From positions 1-26,381 of the forward strand of contig DERX01000058.1 in NCBI GenBank assembly GCA_002361875.1: a stretch of 26,381 bases of DNA, read 5' to 3'. Below are positions 1 through 9,002 of the stretch, piece after piece. Both the position numbers and the translations under genes were made by a program. The notes beneath the pieces are model-generated. The model searched no databases, was not told where the DNA came from, and was given only the letters and a program-made list of their open reading frames with translations. Each line of letters opens with the position of its first letter. Positions within the stretch are counted from its first letter, which is position 1. Origin of the DNA: Ruminococcaceae bacterium UBA3329 (lineage in GTDB: Bacteria; Bacillota; Clostridia; Oscillospirales; Acutalibacteraceae).

Positions 1-30
1 TAAAAGTGTTTTATTTGTGAATAAACTCAT
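1..30 (-). CDS. Start of a further polysaccharide gene, cut by the window edge
   Basis: Only the first ten codons are present, read MSLFTNKTLL from an ATG at 30. A ribosome binding site (AGAGGAG on the minus strand, about 38-44) lies at normal distance. An upstream ATG at 37 hits a stop after eight codons, so 30 is the better start. The start lies 14 bases after the flippase stop, so it should be the next gene of the same operon. The N-terminus resembles the lead-in to the Rossmann glycine motif of UDP-GlcNAc 4,6-dehydratases (FnlA/CapE/PglF type). Such an enzyme would make the keto-sugar substrate of the aminotransferase at the other end of the operon. That product assignment is a guess from ten residues. 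Confidence 0.45.
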   Translation of the reverse strand, partial: MSLFTNKTLL

Positions 31-44
31 TTTTCATACTCCTC

Positions 45-1403
45 TTATGCATTGTTAGATTTATTTAGTTTTTTTAATGTTTTTTCATTTTGAAGATTTT
101 GGAAAAACAGTAACGGCAGCAGTGCTGTTACATTAGCAATAACAACACCTATCCATTCACCTGTAATTTTTACAAATATCATTGATAACGGTATTTTTAA
201 TATTGCGCCTATAATTGACCATACTACTTGACATTTCAGCATATTTAAACCGTTCGCTAAACATGACGATGTATTTATTAACAGTGAAACAATCGTAAAA
301 GCACTAAAGGTTACCGAATACACAATACTGCTTTGTACAACATTTTCACCCAGCCATATTACTACTATTTTATCAAAAACTAATGCTAATAACACAGTTA
401 ACAGACTGCATCCCACTGCAATCAGTTGAAATTTACGGTATGTTTTCTTAATCCAAATATACTGTTTATTTACATTTGCCTGTGTGAAAGAGGACCACAT
501 TGGTTGACAAATTAAAGAAAACAGTGTTACTACCGTATAAAAGACTCTGTAATACGCTTGATATTCAACAACAAACGCAACATTTGAAAGTCTGCTGATT
601 AAAATTTCATTTGTTGATGTAATTATCATCAAACATATTTGAACAGACAAGAACTGAACGCCAAGATTCATTATTTGTTTTCCTGTCGTTAAATCAAATG
701 ATTTAACTGACGGTTTATTTTTTTTCAGCACCGTCATAAAAATAATAATTGTAGTTATTAACAGCGGCAAGCATGTTGTTATTACCTGCGCATACGACAG
801 CACTATCAGCCTATCCTCCATAGCTTCAGGCTGATATATCAAAACGAACAGCAATATTGATGCCGAGGATATTAAAGTGAGAAGATTAGACAGGGCGGTT
901 TTCCGCATTGCATATAATACCGATGTAATAATTCGCAAAAAGAACTGCAAAACTATTCCCGAAAAAACAATTCTGACGCAGTACCGCAATACAGACGGTA
1001 AAAAAATATCTTTTGAGATATTAAATACCCCGTTTACATCAATAAACCCTATGCATATATTGCCTATTACCAAAAGTAAAAGAGAAACAATTCCTAAAAA
1101 ATAGTACGCAGATGAAATCAGCTTCTTTACCAAAACGTCGTTCTTTTCCGATAAAGCACTGACTAAATTATTTCTTAAACCGTTACCTATTCCTAAATCA
1201 AATGTTAATATCCAATTTAAAACAGACACTAAGCTAAACCAAGTTCCTACTGCTTGTTTATCTTCAAAATATTTAATATAAACCGGCATGGTAAACAAGG
1301 TTAAAATCATTGCAATACCTTTAATAAGCAATGTCCCTGCTATATTATTAACTAATATTTTATTATCTTTTTCTTTATAAAACGCAAGCAATTTGTTCAG
1401 CAT
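45..1403 (-). CDS. Wzx-type oligosaccharide flippase (MATE/PST superfamily)
   Basis: Predicted polytopic membrane protein of 452 residues, the usual size for Wzx flippases, with about 12 to 14 hydrophobic segments spread over the whole length. The family moves undecaprenyl-diphosphate-linked repeat units across the cytoplasmic membrane. N-terminal features fit PST-family flippases: a short basic cytoplasmic start, then a first membrane segment near residues 22-45 and the stretch LNWILTFDLGIGNGLRNNL near residue 61. The gene follows the polymerase-like gene by 39 bases in the same direction, as expected for a Wzx/Wzy locus. The best SD-like sequence (GGAG) is about 13 bases from the ATG, so initiation may be modest. 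The substrate cannot be read from sequence. Confidence 0.85.
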   Translation of the reverse strand: MLNKLLAFYKEKDNKILVNNIAGTLLIKGIAMILTLFTMPVYIKYFEDKQAVGTWFSLVSVLNWILTFDLGIGNGLRNNLVSALSEKNDVLVKKLISSAYYFLGIVSLLLLVIGNICIGFIDVNGVFNISKDIFLPSVLRYCVRIVFSGIVLQFFLRIITSVLYAMRKTALSNLLTLISSASILLFVLIYQPEAMEDRLIVLSYAQVITTCLPLLITTIIIFMTVLKKNKPSVKSFDLTTGKQIMNLGVQFLSVQICLMIITSTNEILISRLSNVAFVVEYQAYYRVFYTVVTLFSLICQPMWSSFTQANVNKQYIWIKKTYRKFQLIAVGCSLLTVLLALVFDKIVVIWLGENVVQSSIVYSVTFSAFTIVSLLINTSSCLANGLNMLKCQVVWSIIGAILKIPLSMIFVKITGEWIGVVIANVTALLPLLFFQNLQNEKTLKKLNKSNNA

Positions 1404-1442
1404 TCGTCAAATAAATCTCCACTCTGTTGTATTGTTCTTCGG

Positions 1443-2645
1443 TCATTCTTCTATAAAATAAAAAGATATGATATATATTATCGGGAAAAAAGTTACAATT
1501 TCTACATTAAGCAATATTGCCCACGCCAAGCAAAACAGTACACACATCAGTTTTGTCCATTTTTTATATCTGATTACCGATATAAAATGAATAACCATAT
1601 AAATAATGCCCGTCAATCCAAACTGAGCGAAATAAAGCGTCATAGTTGATGTCTGTGAGCCGTTCGTCATTTTAGAAAACATCATATTTGTTTCTACAAG
1701 TCCGAATCCCCATAGAGGCGATTTCATAAATATCTCGAGATTATACATTATAGAATTAATTCGAGCCGTCGTTGACGAGCTATTGTCAATAAGTTTAGAA
1801 AAAACACGCGGGGACAACCTCAACAATGCGTTTAAAACCGTATTTAAATTAAATATCGAAAACATTACCAAAAATACTGTTATAAACAAAAAGACAATTT
1901 TTATTGCAGCTTTATTTTTTCGCGTATATACATAAGCAAATACAATTATCATTATTAAAAAATAACCGGTGGTGGAAAATGTACTGAAAAGCGTAAGCAT
2001 TAAAACAGCAAGTTGTAATTTATTTAACTTTTTTTTATCAAAAATCAAGAATAAAACTGCAAGAGCAATAAAAATTGCAAATATGCCGGGTTCCCAGAAA
2101 ACGCCTATATTACGCCCTCTTGAAAAATCGTCCATAGCAAAAAAGACAACCGCATCATAATATGAAACGCCGTTTACATTAGATATAATAGGTAAATCGT
2201 AATAATAGCCGGAAAAAAAGCCTATTACAAAGCCAACCAATGCAACAGATGATATGAGCGTCATACATTTTATATAGATATCTTTAAATTCTCCAAAACT
2301 CATTTCAGCAGTAAAAATGAGTGAAAACATTAAAACCGAAAAAAAGCGAATTGAGTAAAGGAAATTATTCTCAAACAGTATATTCATAACTGCATCAATT
2401 ATGAAGGCTAAAATAATAAATGCAAAAATACCGATTGACTTTGGATTCACTTTTTTCTTTCTTATTCCGTGTAAAACTTTCCCTGTTAACATCAAAATCA
2501 AGGTTGCAAATAAGATATAATTGCACAAATTCCCCTTGGTAACAGAATAAACATGTCCGCTCGATAAAAAAGCAACACCTATTAGTATGTAATGATATAT
2601 GGTATATATCGTTTTTTTTCTTTTAGCTGCAGCGGTACTAATCAT
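1443..2645 (-). CDS. Wzy-like polysaccharide polymerase / O-antigen ligase family membrane protein
   Basis: A 400-residue membrane protein with roughly ten hydrophobic helices. A larger extracytoplasmic stretch between about residues 270 and 325 contains SPRVFSK and then SSSTTARINS and SPLWGFGL. The pattern 'arginine-rich loop ... G-G/L' before the last helices is typical of the Wzy_C/O-antigen ligase superfamily, whose members polymerise lipid-linked repeat units outside the membrane. Sequence conservation in this family is low, so the call rests on topology, length and position between a glycosyltransferase and the flippase. It starts 9 bases after the upstream gene; the SD AAAGGAG overlaps the end of that gene and is about 15 bases from the ATG. 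Confidence 0.75.
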   Translation of the reverse strand: MISTAAAKRKKTIYTIYHYILIGVAFLSSGHVYSVTKGNLCNYILFATLILMLTGKVLHGIRKKKVNPKSIGIFAFIILAFIIDAVMNILFENNFLYSIRFFSVLMFSLIFTAEMSFGEFKDIYIKCMTLISSVALVGFVIGFFSGYYYDLPIISNVNGVSYYDAVVFFAMDDFSRGRNIGVFWEPGIFAIFIALAVLFLIFDKKKLNKLQLAVLMLTLFSTFSTTGYFLIMIIVFAYVYTRKNKAAIKIVFLFITVFLVMFSIFNLNTVLNALLRLSPRVFSKLIDNSSSTTARINSIMYNLEIFMKSPLWGFGLVETNMMFSKMTNGSQTSTMTLYFAQFGLTGIIYMVIHFISVIRYKKWTKLMCVLFCLAWAILLNVEIVTFFPIIYIISFYFIEE

Positions 2646-2654
2646 ATTGCTAAA

Positions 2655-3656
2655 CTATTTTCTCCTTTTGTTTTTTAATAAATATGATAAACTGTCATAT
2701 TTATTTAAGCCTAAAAAGAATTTAATTATAAACGATAATCTATACTGAATTTGTGTTTTGATAGGCCATGTAATAATTTCGGATATTTTTTTCTCATATT
2801 CAGCATCCTTTTTAACTTCGGCAGGCTTTACTAAAGGAAACGATAACGGATAGGCTTTCATAGAGCAAAATCTGTTCGTCATCTCTATCTTTTTTGACAC
2901 TCCGCCATGTGTAGAATCCTCATCTACGCCGATATTTTTAATTTGATTTTTAGAAGGCGAAATGCCGTATAAATCATTGCTTCTTAAAGAAAAGCACATT
3001 TGAAAATCCCATGAAACAGGATGGTTTAATTCAATTTTCCTTTTTGTTGAGCATATTGAGTACTTTTGCTGTTTAAACAGCATTTTGCTTTCATAGCTTT
3101 TTTCTGCTTTTTCCCAACATTCCTCATTACTTATATTGTCAAGGTAAATATCGTAGTATTTTAAAAACTTATTTGACCATGACGCCCAGCCGCAAGGCAG
3201 CAAATGCTGCGTAAACATATAGCTTGAGCCGTCTTTAGGTTCATATTCGCCAAGGTAATTAGTGCCGGTTATCCATAAAACACGCTCATTTTCTCTGTAT
3301 TCTTCGAGCATTTCCTGACAGTACCGGAAAAAGGACAGCTGAGGAAGGTTATCATCCTCCAAAAAAATTGCCTCTTCTTCTCTTTCAAAAACCCACCGTG
3401 CTCCGTTTCCTATATTTTCCATTACCCCTCTGTTTTTATCGGCGTAATTTTTAGTTATTGTGCAATCCCAATCGATATATTTTTCAATTTCTTTTCTGCA
3501 TTCGGATACACGCTCTTCTTCTTTTTCATCTCTTGCGCCGTCTGCAATCAAATATATATGTGAAACATTTATCTGCCTTAATACATCAATAATTTTTTTC
3601 GCTGTTTTATATCTTTTAAAAATGAACAATACCACAGGAATATTAAATTTATCCAT
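2655..3656 (-). CDS. Glycosyltransferase, GT-A (GT2-like) fold
   Basis: A 333-residue soluble protein. The N-terminal stretch IPVVLFIFKRYKTAKKIIDVL fits the first strand and helix of a GT-A nucleotide-sugar domain. A DxD-type metal/nucleotide site is likely at AIFLEDDNLP near residues 95-105. The later motif CGWASW near residue 152 is seen in bacterial sugar transferases of this kind, which often carry an acceptor-binding GW.SW stretch. It should add one sugar to the lipid-linked repeat unit at the cytoplasmic face. SD GAGGTGAG sits just before the ATG. It lies 33 bases after the upstream GT gene and 9 before the polymerase gene. Donor and acceptor are unknown. Confidence 0.78.
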   Translation of the reverse strand: MDKFNIPVVLFIFKRYKTAKKIIDVLRQINVSHIYLIADGARDEKEEERVSECRKEIEKYIDWDCTITKNYADKNRGVMENIGNGARWVFEREEEAIFLEDDNLPQLSFFRYCQEMLEEYRENERVLWITGTNYLGEYEPKDGSSYMFTQHLLPCGWASWSNKFLKYYDIYLDNISNEECWEKAEKSYESKMLFKQQKYSICSTKRKIELNHPVSWDFQMCFSLRSNDLYGISPSKNQIKNIGVDEDSTHGGVSKKIEMTNRFCSMKAYPLSFPLVKPAEVKKDAEYEKKISEIITWPIKTQIQYRLSFIIKFFLGLNKYDSLSYLLKNKRRK

Positions 3657-3689
3657 ATTCTCACCTCAAAACTAACCGATTCAGTTATC

Positions 3690-4868
3690 TTAAATATTGA
3701 TTGTTTCAAAAAAGCTTTTTATATCAGATGTAAATCGACGGTATTCCAAAGGATTATCGTCCCGCATTTTTTGATGAATAACCGCCAACTCATCCGGTGA
3801 AAAGCTCATTGCTTTCAAAATTCCCTGTTTAATTGCAGCCTTGCTGTACCCGTCGCAACAAATTCCGGTTTCTCCGTCTTTGATATATTCAAATATATTA
3901 CTTGATTTCGTAGCAATTACAGGTGTTCCGCACCCGAAGCTTTCGCTGAATTTTGTCGGGAATCCCGCCTTTGTTACACGTTTATCCTCACGGATAATAG
4001 CTGAAAAATCCGATTCTGCAATCATATTTAAGCAGTCGGTATGCGGAATTTTTCCAAGACACTCTACAGATTCATTTATATTTATATTCGGCAAGTGATT
4101 TTCTAAAAATTCACGGTCTAATCCGGCAATTTTCAAGCGGCATTTTTTGCCCTCACTGTTCAATTCTAAAACCGCACTGATAAGCAAATCCAACCGCTCT
4201 TTTTCAAATTTCAATCCGGGATGCCCTGCGTAACCTATTGTGAAAACATCATTCGGCTTATATTTATTAACCTTCTGCCATTTTTCTTCGTCTTTGTCAA
4301 TTGTGCCGGGAACATAAACAGTATTTTTAACAATGCCTTTATAATAATTTTCAAAAAATCTGCTGATACAAATCATACAGTCGATTTTTTTAGGATAAAT
4401 ATATTTCATACGAAGACCTGTGTCAAAGTCTTTTGCAATATTCATAGGAAAACGAAGATTGGACTTTTCGTACCATTCTTCGGCATCGGCAATCAAATGT
4501 ATTCCTCTTTTTTTGCAATAACCTGAAAGCCTCCACAAAGGGATTGCTTCGTATTCCATCGCTACTATTGCATAAATTCTTTCGTATCCGTAATAATCCA
4601 CAACCTCTTTAAATTCTTTAACAGAAACTGTATGATGAAACCATTGCGGAATACTTTTTGGCTGAGGAACGGAAAAAGTTTCGAATCCTTTACAGAAAGC
4701 TTTAGTTTTCAAAACAGGAATATTCCTGTCCTGTTCGGAAGACATACCAACGATTACCGTCTTATACCCGAGATCGCGGAATGACTTACTGAGCGAAAGC
4801 GCTCTTTGCGCACCCGCACTTTTATCCGGTAAAAAAATCGAACCTATATACAGAATAATATCCCTCAT
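3690..4868 (-). CDS. Glycosyltransferase, GT4 family (GT-B fold)
   Basis: A 392-residue protein. The N-terminus (LYIGSIFLPDKSAGAQRALSL) resembles the acceptor domain of retaining GT-B enzymes. The C-terminal nucleotide-binding domain has IGYAGHPGLK near residue 215 and the EX7E-like region KFSESFGCGTPVIAT near residues 313-327, which binds the donor sugar nucleotide in GT4 enzymes. The first Glu of the EX7E pair is not in its usual place: the motif reads FPTKFSESFGCGTP, so the catalytic acidic pair should be modelled rather than assumed. The start overlaps the stop of the upstream Fe-S protein gene by 4 bases, pointing to translational coupling. Confidence 0.82.
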   Translation of the reverse strand: MRDIILYIGSIFLPDKSAGAQRALSLSKSFRDLGYKTVIVGMSSEQDRNIPVLKTKAFCKGFETFSVPQPKSIPQWFHHTVSVKEFKEVVDYYGYERIYAIVAMEYEAIPLWRLSGYCKKRGIHLIADAEEWYEKSNLRFPMNIAKDFDTGLRMKYIYPKKIDCMICISRFFENYYKGIVKNTVYVPGTIDKDEEKWQKVNKYKPNDVFTIGYAGHPGLKFEKERLDLLISAVLELNSEGKKCRLKIAGLDREFLENHLPNININESVECLGKIPHTDCLNMIAESDFSAIIREDKRVTKAGFPTKFSESFGCGTPVIATKSSNIFEYIKDGETGICCDGYSKAAIKQGILKAMSFSPDELAVIHQKMRDDNPLEYRRFTSDIKSFFETINI

Positions 4869-6070
4869 AATTTCTTATAAATCCTTCTTAATTCCGCTCT
4901 CATAAAATCAGGAAGCTTTGATGTTCCTTCTTTGACAAAGAGCTTGATACGCTTTTTAGCCGGAAACAGTTTTCTATACGATTTAACGGTATCCTTCAAA
5001 TTCTTGCCCTGTTTCAAATCGTTAAAAGCTTTTTCGCGGTATTTTTCGGTAGGATATGAATGAACGCTTTGAGCCGTCATAACCTCAATGGCATCGCCTG
5101 ACTCAAAATAAACAGTTTGACCTTTTATCCCGTCAAAAAAATTTTTTCCGTTTTCTGTGCATAAAAGTACCGCTGAAATGCCGTCCTCATAATTTTGATA
5201 CCGTTTTCCCCAATAATCGCCCAAACGAATATCGGCTTTTGAAACATCTTTTCTGACAGGGCAGTCAAAACAAGCCTTTGAAAAAAGTACATTATCAAAG
5301 AATGCGTGATAAAACAAATCCCCTTCGCTTGCTTCTTTATGCTCGCCCTTATCCGATTTCAATTTTATGACAAAATTATGCCAGCCGACAGACTTGTCAC
5401 GAAAATTAACCTCTGTTAAGCTCTCTGTTCCCAAAGTTTGACTCAAGGACTGCAAATATTTATCCCACACACTGTAGCTTGGAACGCCGTGACAAAATAA
5501 ATCTACAAGAATTGCCCTGTTTCTCATATTAAAATTTTCAAGAAGACTTGCAAGACCGTATATTTGACAAGGTGTACCGAATGCAATATATTTACGCTCG
5601 GGATTTTTTTTCATATCGTCAAGCATTTCGCCAAAAGCCTTTTCAGTATAACTCTGTATATACTTTGAACCCCTGAAAAGCTCAATATCCTCCGCAGTTT
5701 CAGCCACTTTGGATTCCGCACGGTTAGTTTTATAATTGTATATAACCCCTAACACTCCCATGCCCTTTTCAAAGGCATATTTTGACAGCTCGTAAGCAAT
5801 ACCGCCCGATGTACATTTTTTTACGGTAGAAATATCCGAGCTTTGTGCGGCGATAACCTTACCGTTCTTCAATGCTGCGCCGTCTTTTGCACCCGCACGC
5901 ATACACACATTTTTACAAAGTCCGCAATTTACACAAAGAGATTCGTCTACATTTGCTGTAAAAAAGCCTTCTTCATCAAGCTTAAGCTTTATGGCTTTTT
6001 TTGCACACATAAACACGCATGCACCGCAGCCTGAACAGGGATAAGAAAAATCGTTAACATTGTTTTTCAT
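4865..6070 (-). CDS. 2[4Fe-4S] protein with coenzyme F420 hydrogenase/dehydrogenase beta-subunit domains
   Basis: A 401-residue protein. The N-terminus is a bacterial ferredoxin module with two CxxCxxCxxxC clusters: Cys12, 15, 18, 22 and Cys46, 49, 52, 56. The rest matches the FrhB-like N- and C-terminal domains, with SGGIAYELSKYA near residue 90, FGTPCQIYGL near 164, LFCHGVPS near 188, FRDKSVGWHNF near 225 and RLGDYWG near 282. The FrhB family uses flavin and Fe-S centres for electron transfer. In polysaccharide loci of Firmicutes these proteins commonly sit beside pyruvyl transferase genes, but their role there is not established to my knowledge. The start overlaps the stop of the pyruvyl transferase by 4 bases (ATGA type), so the two proteins are probably made in step. 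Confidence 0.85.
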   Translation of the reverse strand: MKNNVNDFSYPCSGCGACVFMCAKKAIKLKLDEEGFFTANVDESLCVNCGLCKNVCMRAGAKDGAALKNGKVIAAQSSDISTVKKCTSGGIAYELSKYAFEKGMGVLGVIYNYKTNRAESKVAETAEDIELFRGSKYIQSYTEKAFGEMLDDMKKNPERKYIAFGTPCQIYGLASLLENFNMRNRAILVDLFCHGVPSYSVWDKYLQSLSQTLGTESLTEVNFRDKSVGWHNFVIKLKSDKGEHKEASEGDLFYHAFFDNVLFSKACFDCPVRKDVSKADIRLGDYWGKRYQNYEDGISAVLLCTENGKNFFDGIKGQTVYFESGDAIEVMTAQSVHSYPTEKYREKAFNDLKQGKNLKDTVKSYRKLFPAKKRIKLFVKEGTSKLPDFMRAELRRIYKKL

Positions 6071-7182
6071 ATAATCTCTCTTTCTGCATAAGAAAGTGAC
6101 TCAATAAGATATTTTTCGGAAAGCTTTCTTAATTCTGACAGTTTCTCATTAACCGCTGCAAAATCTGTCTTTGAAGAATTTTGAATTTTCTCCATATCCG
6201 CATAAGCTATTTTATCCAATATTCGGTCTTCAAGTCCAAAATATTTATAAAGGCTCATCAGCTTATTACTGTTCAAATCCCGAATATAATAAAATGACGG
6301 ACGGTTTGTAATGATACTGAGAACTGAACCGTGAAAAGTGTCCGTAATAACCTCCTGTGCATTACGGAATATCTCTAACCACTCCATTGGATTGCAAAGA
6401 ATATTTTTGTCACACCATTTGTGAAAGGTTCCGGCAGAAACTGTAATATAGCCTTTCTTTTCGGCGTATGTTTTTATAGCGTTTATTTCACTTGGCTCGC
6501 TCATCCATCTGTCCATAGAATAGACAAGCATATATTTTTTACCGTCAAGATGAAATCTGTCAATGTTTGTATGCTCATTTGTAAAATCATAAAGCATAAC
6601 GGGATCGCAAACTACCGTCGGGTCAACGCCAATCAGCTCTTTGATAATTTCCGCACTGTTAACATCTCTTACGGACAATGCGTCAAATTTACTCAACCCC
6701 GATGCAATAAGCTCTTTACAGTGAAATTTTTCTATGCGTGCCATATCGGTCTGTCCAAATGAGGGCGCATAGGAGATTAAGTGTTTTGTGTTAACACCGT
6801 GCCCGTACATCATCATATTGCATCCCGTTGCTAAACTGAATACTTCATCGCTTCCTACAATAACTGCATCCATATCATCAATTGCATAAAATTTAAAATT
6901 AAAATTCCGGGAAATATATTTTTTATATAAAATCTGCTTTTTTACATTAAACCATGTTAATCTTAAGCCTTTTTTTATTAAGTATTCTTTGATAAAAAAA
7001 GGAATGTTGCCGATTGAAATATTGTATCTTTTCCGTTCTATCGGGTCAAAATCAAAGTCCTTTGTATAATTCAAAATCGAAACATTGTGCCCGTTTTTTT
7101 CAAGCCAATTTTTAAGGCTGAACATTTGCATTACCGCACCTTGATTGATAACCGTATGGTGTGTAAGTATTCCGATGTTCAT
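6067..7182 (-). CDS. Polysaccharide pyruvyl transferase family protein
   Basis: The family moves pyruvate from phosphoenolpyruvate to sugars as ketals on exopolysaccharides. Visible motifs are GSDEVFSLATG near residue 110, ALSVRDVNSAEI near 175, VCDPVMLYD near 194 and the C-terminal TDTFHGSVLSI near 280, whose HG is the family hallmark. The frame opens at a TTG at 7197, but the ATG at 7182 begins MNIGILTHHTVINQGA and has GGTGG at proper spacing inside the longer frame, so I take 7182 (371 residues). It is coupled to the downstream Fe-S/F420-beta gene. A pyruvyl group would give the polymer a negative charge. The exact sugar target is unknown. Confidence 0.85.
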   Translation of the reverse strand: MNIGILTHHTVINQGAVMQMFSLKNWLEKNGHNVSILNYTKDFDFDPIERKRYNISIGNIPFFIKEYLIKKGLRLTWFNVKKQILYKKYISRNFNFKFYAIDDMDAVIVGSDEVFSLATGCNMMMYGHGVNTKHLISYAPSFGQTDMARIEKFHCKELIASGLSKFDALSVRDVNSAEIIKELIGVDPTVVCDPVMLYDFTNEHTNIDRFHLDGKKYMLVYSMDRWMSEPSEINAIKTYAEKKGYITVSAGTFHKWCDKNILCNPMEWLEIFRNAQEVITDTFHGSVLSIITNRPSFYYIRDLNSNKLMSLYKYFGLEDRILDKIAYADMEKIQNSSKTDFAAVNEKLSELRKLSEKYLIESLSYAEREII

Positions 7183-7232
7183 ATTTTCCACCGCCAATCG
7201 CCGGATACTTCGTTTGAATTACCCGAATAATT

Positions 7233-8381
7233 TTACAGTTTTTTAACTGCCTCGCTGTATATTTTTTCCGTTTCGCCCACAACAGTGGGTATGTTAAATT
7301 CTTTTATTCTTTTAAGATTTTCATTTTTCATAGATTCTCTGAGCGAAGCGTCCTGTAAAAGAACCGTAATCGCTTCGGAATAAGCTTTAAAATCCGTCGG
7401 TTCACACAAAAAACCGCCTTTGCCGTTTTCAATCAAATCAGTGTTTCCTCTAATTTTAGAAATCACGCAGGGCAAGCCGCTTGCCATTGCTTCCATAACC
7501 GTACGTGAAAGCCCTTCTCTGTAAGATGAAGATGCAAGCGCGTCAACTGCTCTGTATATCTCTTGTAAATTTGAAACGGTTCCCAAAAAAGTAACACTTT
7601 TTTCTGTTCCGAGCCTTTCGGAAAGCTTTTCAAGATATCCCCTCTGCTCACCGTCACCGCATACAATCAATTTTACATTTTCATTTTTCAGAACCGACAT
7701 CGCTTTAATCAGCGTTTCGGTATTCTTATTCGGTTCCAGTCTTCCGACGGAAATTACTGCAAAATCATTATCCGAAAGTCCTAATTCTTTTCGTAACTCT
7801 TTATTTATTTCACCGTTAACAGTATAGAAATCAGTATCTATACCGACTCCCGGAATATAATAAACTTTTCCGTTCCCCCGCAGCTGCATTTTAGCCTTGG
7901 CAAACTCAAAATCCTCTTTATTTATTGTAATCAAAGCATCGGTGTATTTTGAAAGCAATTTTTCAATCGGATAATATATAATCCAATTAACTTTCGGCGC
8001 GCCCTTATAAAAATGAAAGCCGTGAGCTTGATAGATAACCTTTTGCACATTTAACTGTTTGCCGATTATTCTTCCGAGAACGCCGCCTATTGGTGTGTTG
8101 CAGTGAATAATATCATACTGCTCTTTTTCGGCAAGTGCCTTTAACTGCTTGTACGCTTTAATATTACCGGGATGATACGGAGCACGTACAAAATCAATTT
8201 GGTGAATTTTTATTCCGTACCTTTCCTCATCAGCCTTTTTTTCTCTGTCAGACGCATAAGACCAGTTACCGGCTATGTGAAATTCAATCCCGAGCTTCTG
8301 TGCCGCCAGCATACTTGTATATGAAAAATTATTTACTCTGTCAGCCACATTAAGTATATAAAGGAGTTTAATTTTTTTCAC
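7233..8381 (-). CDS. Glycosyltransferase, GT4 family (EpsF/CapM-like)
   Basis: A 382-residue GT-B enzyme. The N-terminal domain carries the DIIHCNTPIGGVLGR motif (about residues 90-104) seen in EpsD/EpsF/CapM-type capsule glycosyltransferases, followed by QAHGFHFYKG. The C-terminal donor domain has SVGRLEPNKN near residue 210 and the EX7E motif REGLSRTVMEAMASGLPCVIS near 288-308 with both glutamates present. Translation probably starts at a GTG at 8381; its SD AAGGAGAG overlaps the last codons of the acetyltransferase gene, and the spacing is about 8. It should add the second or a later sugar after the initiating phosphosugar transferase. Confidence 0.87.
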   Translation of the reverse strand: MKKIKLLYILNVADRVNNFSYTSMLAAQKLGIEFHIAGNWSYASDREKKADEERYGIKIHQIDFVRAPYHPGNIKAYKQLKALAEKEQYDIIHCNTPIGGVLGRIIGKQLNVQKVIYQAHGFHFYKGAPKVNWIIYYPIEKLLSKYTDALITINKEDFEFAKAKMQLRGNGKVYYIPGVGIDTDFYTVNGEINKELRKELGLSDNDFAVISVGRLEPNKNTETLIKAMSVLKNENVKLIVCGDGEQRGYLEKLSERLGTEKSVTFLGTVSNLQEIYRAVDALASSSYREGLSRTVMEAMASGLPCVISKIRGNTDLIENGKGGFLCEPTDFKAYSEAITVLLQDASLRESMKNENLKRIKEFNIPTVVGETEKIYSEAVKKL

Positions 8382-8384
8382 ATC

Positions 8385-8990
8385 TTACTCTCCTTTAAAC
8401 CTGTATTCAAACATTCTTCTGCCTTCAGCTGTTACAAACTCACGCTCAAGCACAAATCCGTTTTTTTGATAAAAACGATTTGCCGCCTCATTGTCAACTG
8501 CATCGGTTTCTAAAGTTATATAAGCATATTCATTAAAATTCACTTTTGATTTCAAAGCATCAATTAACTTTGAACCCACACCTTTGGATTTAGCATCAGG
8601 ACTTACTCCGATTGAAGCAAGCTCAACATATTTTTCTTCTCTTTTAGCTTCGCCGGGTTTCAAAAATGCCTTAACTAATCTCATAAAAACAGACGGTTTT
8701 CTGAAAAACGCACCGAGGCTGTACCACGCAAACGGCAATAATCTTTTCTTTATCATATATTTATAAAGTCCGCTGAAATCGCCTGAATACGCAAGAAATC
8801 CAACAAGCTCTTTTCCGTCAAATGCCGCTAAAATGCCTGAATTATTATATTCTGTATATGAACGGTACATTAAATTCAAAAAGCCTCTTCCCATAAAGGT
8901 AAGAAAAAAGCCTTGAAATGTACTTAAATGAACGGAAACTATATCGTTGATTATATTTTTCTCAGTACTTGAGATATTTCTAATCTGCAT
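8385..8990 (-). CDS. GNAT-family N-acetyltransferase
   Basis: A 201-residue GNAT protein. The acetyl-CoA pyrophosphate loop is at ASIGVSPDAKSKGVGSKLIDAL near residues 125-146, with the R/K-x-x-G-x-G core as SKGVGSK, and the C-terminal YQKNGFVLEREF matches the last conserved strand. It lies between the initiating sugar transferase and a glycosyltransferase and downstream of an aminotransferase. The simplest role is to N-acetylate the amino sugar made by the aminotransferase before it is loaded on lipid carrier, as PglD or WecD do in other pathways (PglD has a different fold). That role is inferred from context. SD AGGAGG lies 10 bases before the ATG. Confidence 0.82.
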   Translation of the reverse strand: MQIRNISSTEKNIINDIVSVHLSTFQGFFLTFMGRGFLNLMYRSYTEYNNSGILAAFDGKELVGFLAYSGDFSGLYKYMIKKRLLPFAWYSLGAFFRKPSVFMRLVKAFLKPGEAKREEKYVELASIGVSPDAKSKGVGSKLIDALKSKVNFNEYAYITLETDAVDNEAANRFYQKNGFVLEREFVTAEGRRMFEYRFKGE

Positions 8991-9002
8991 AACACAGCCT
9001 CC

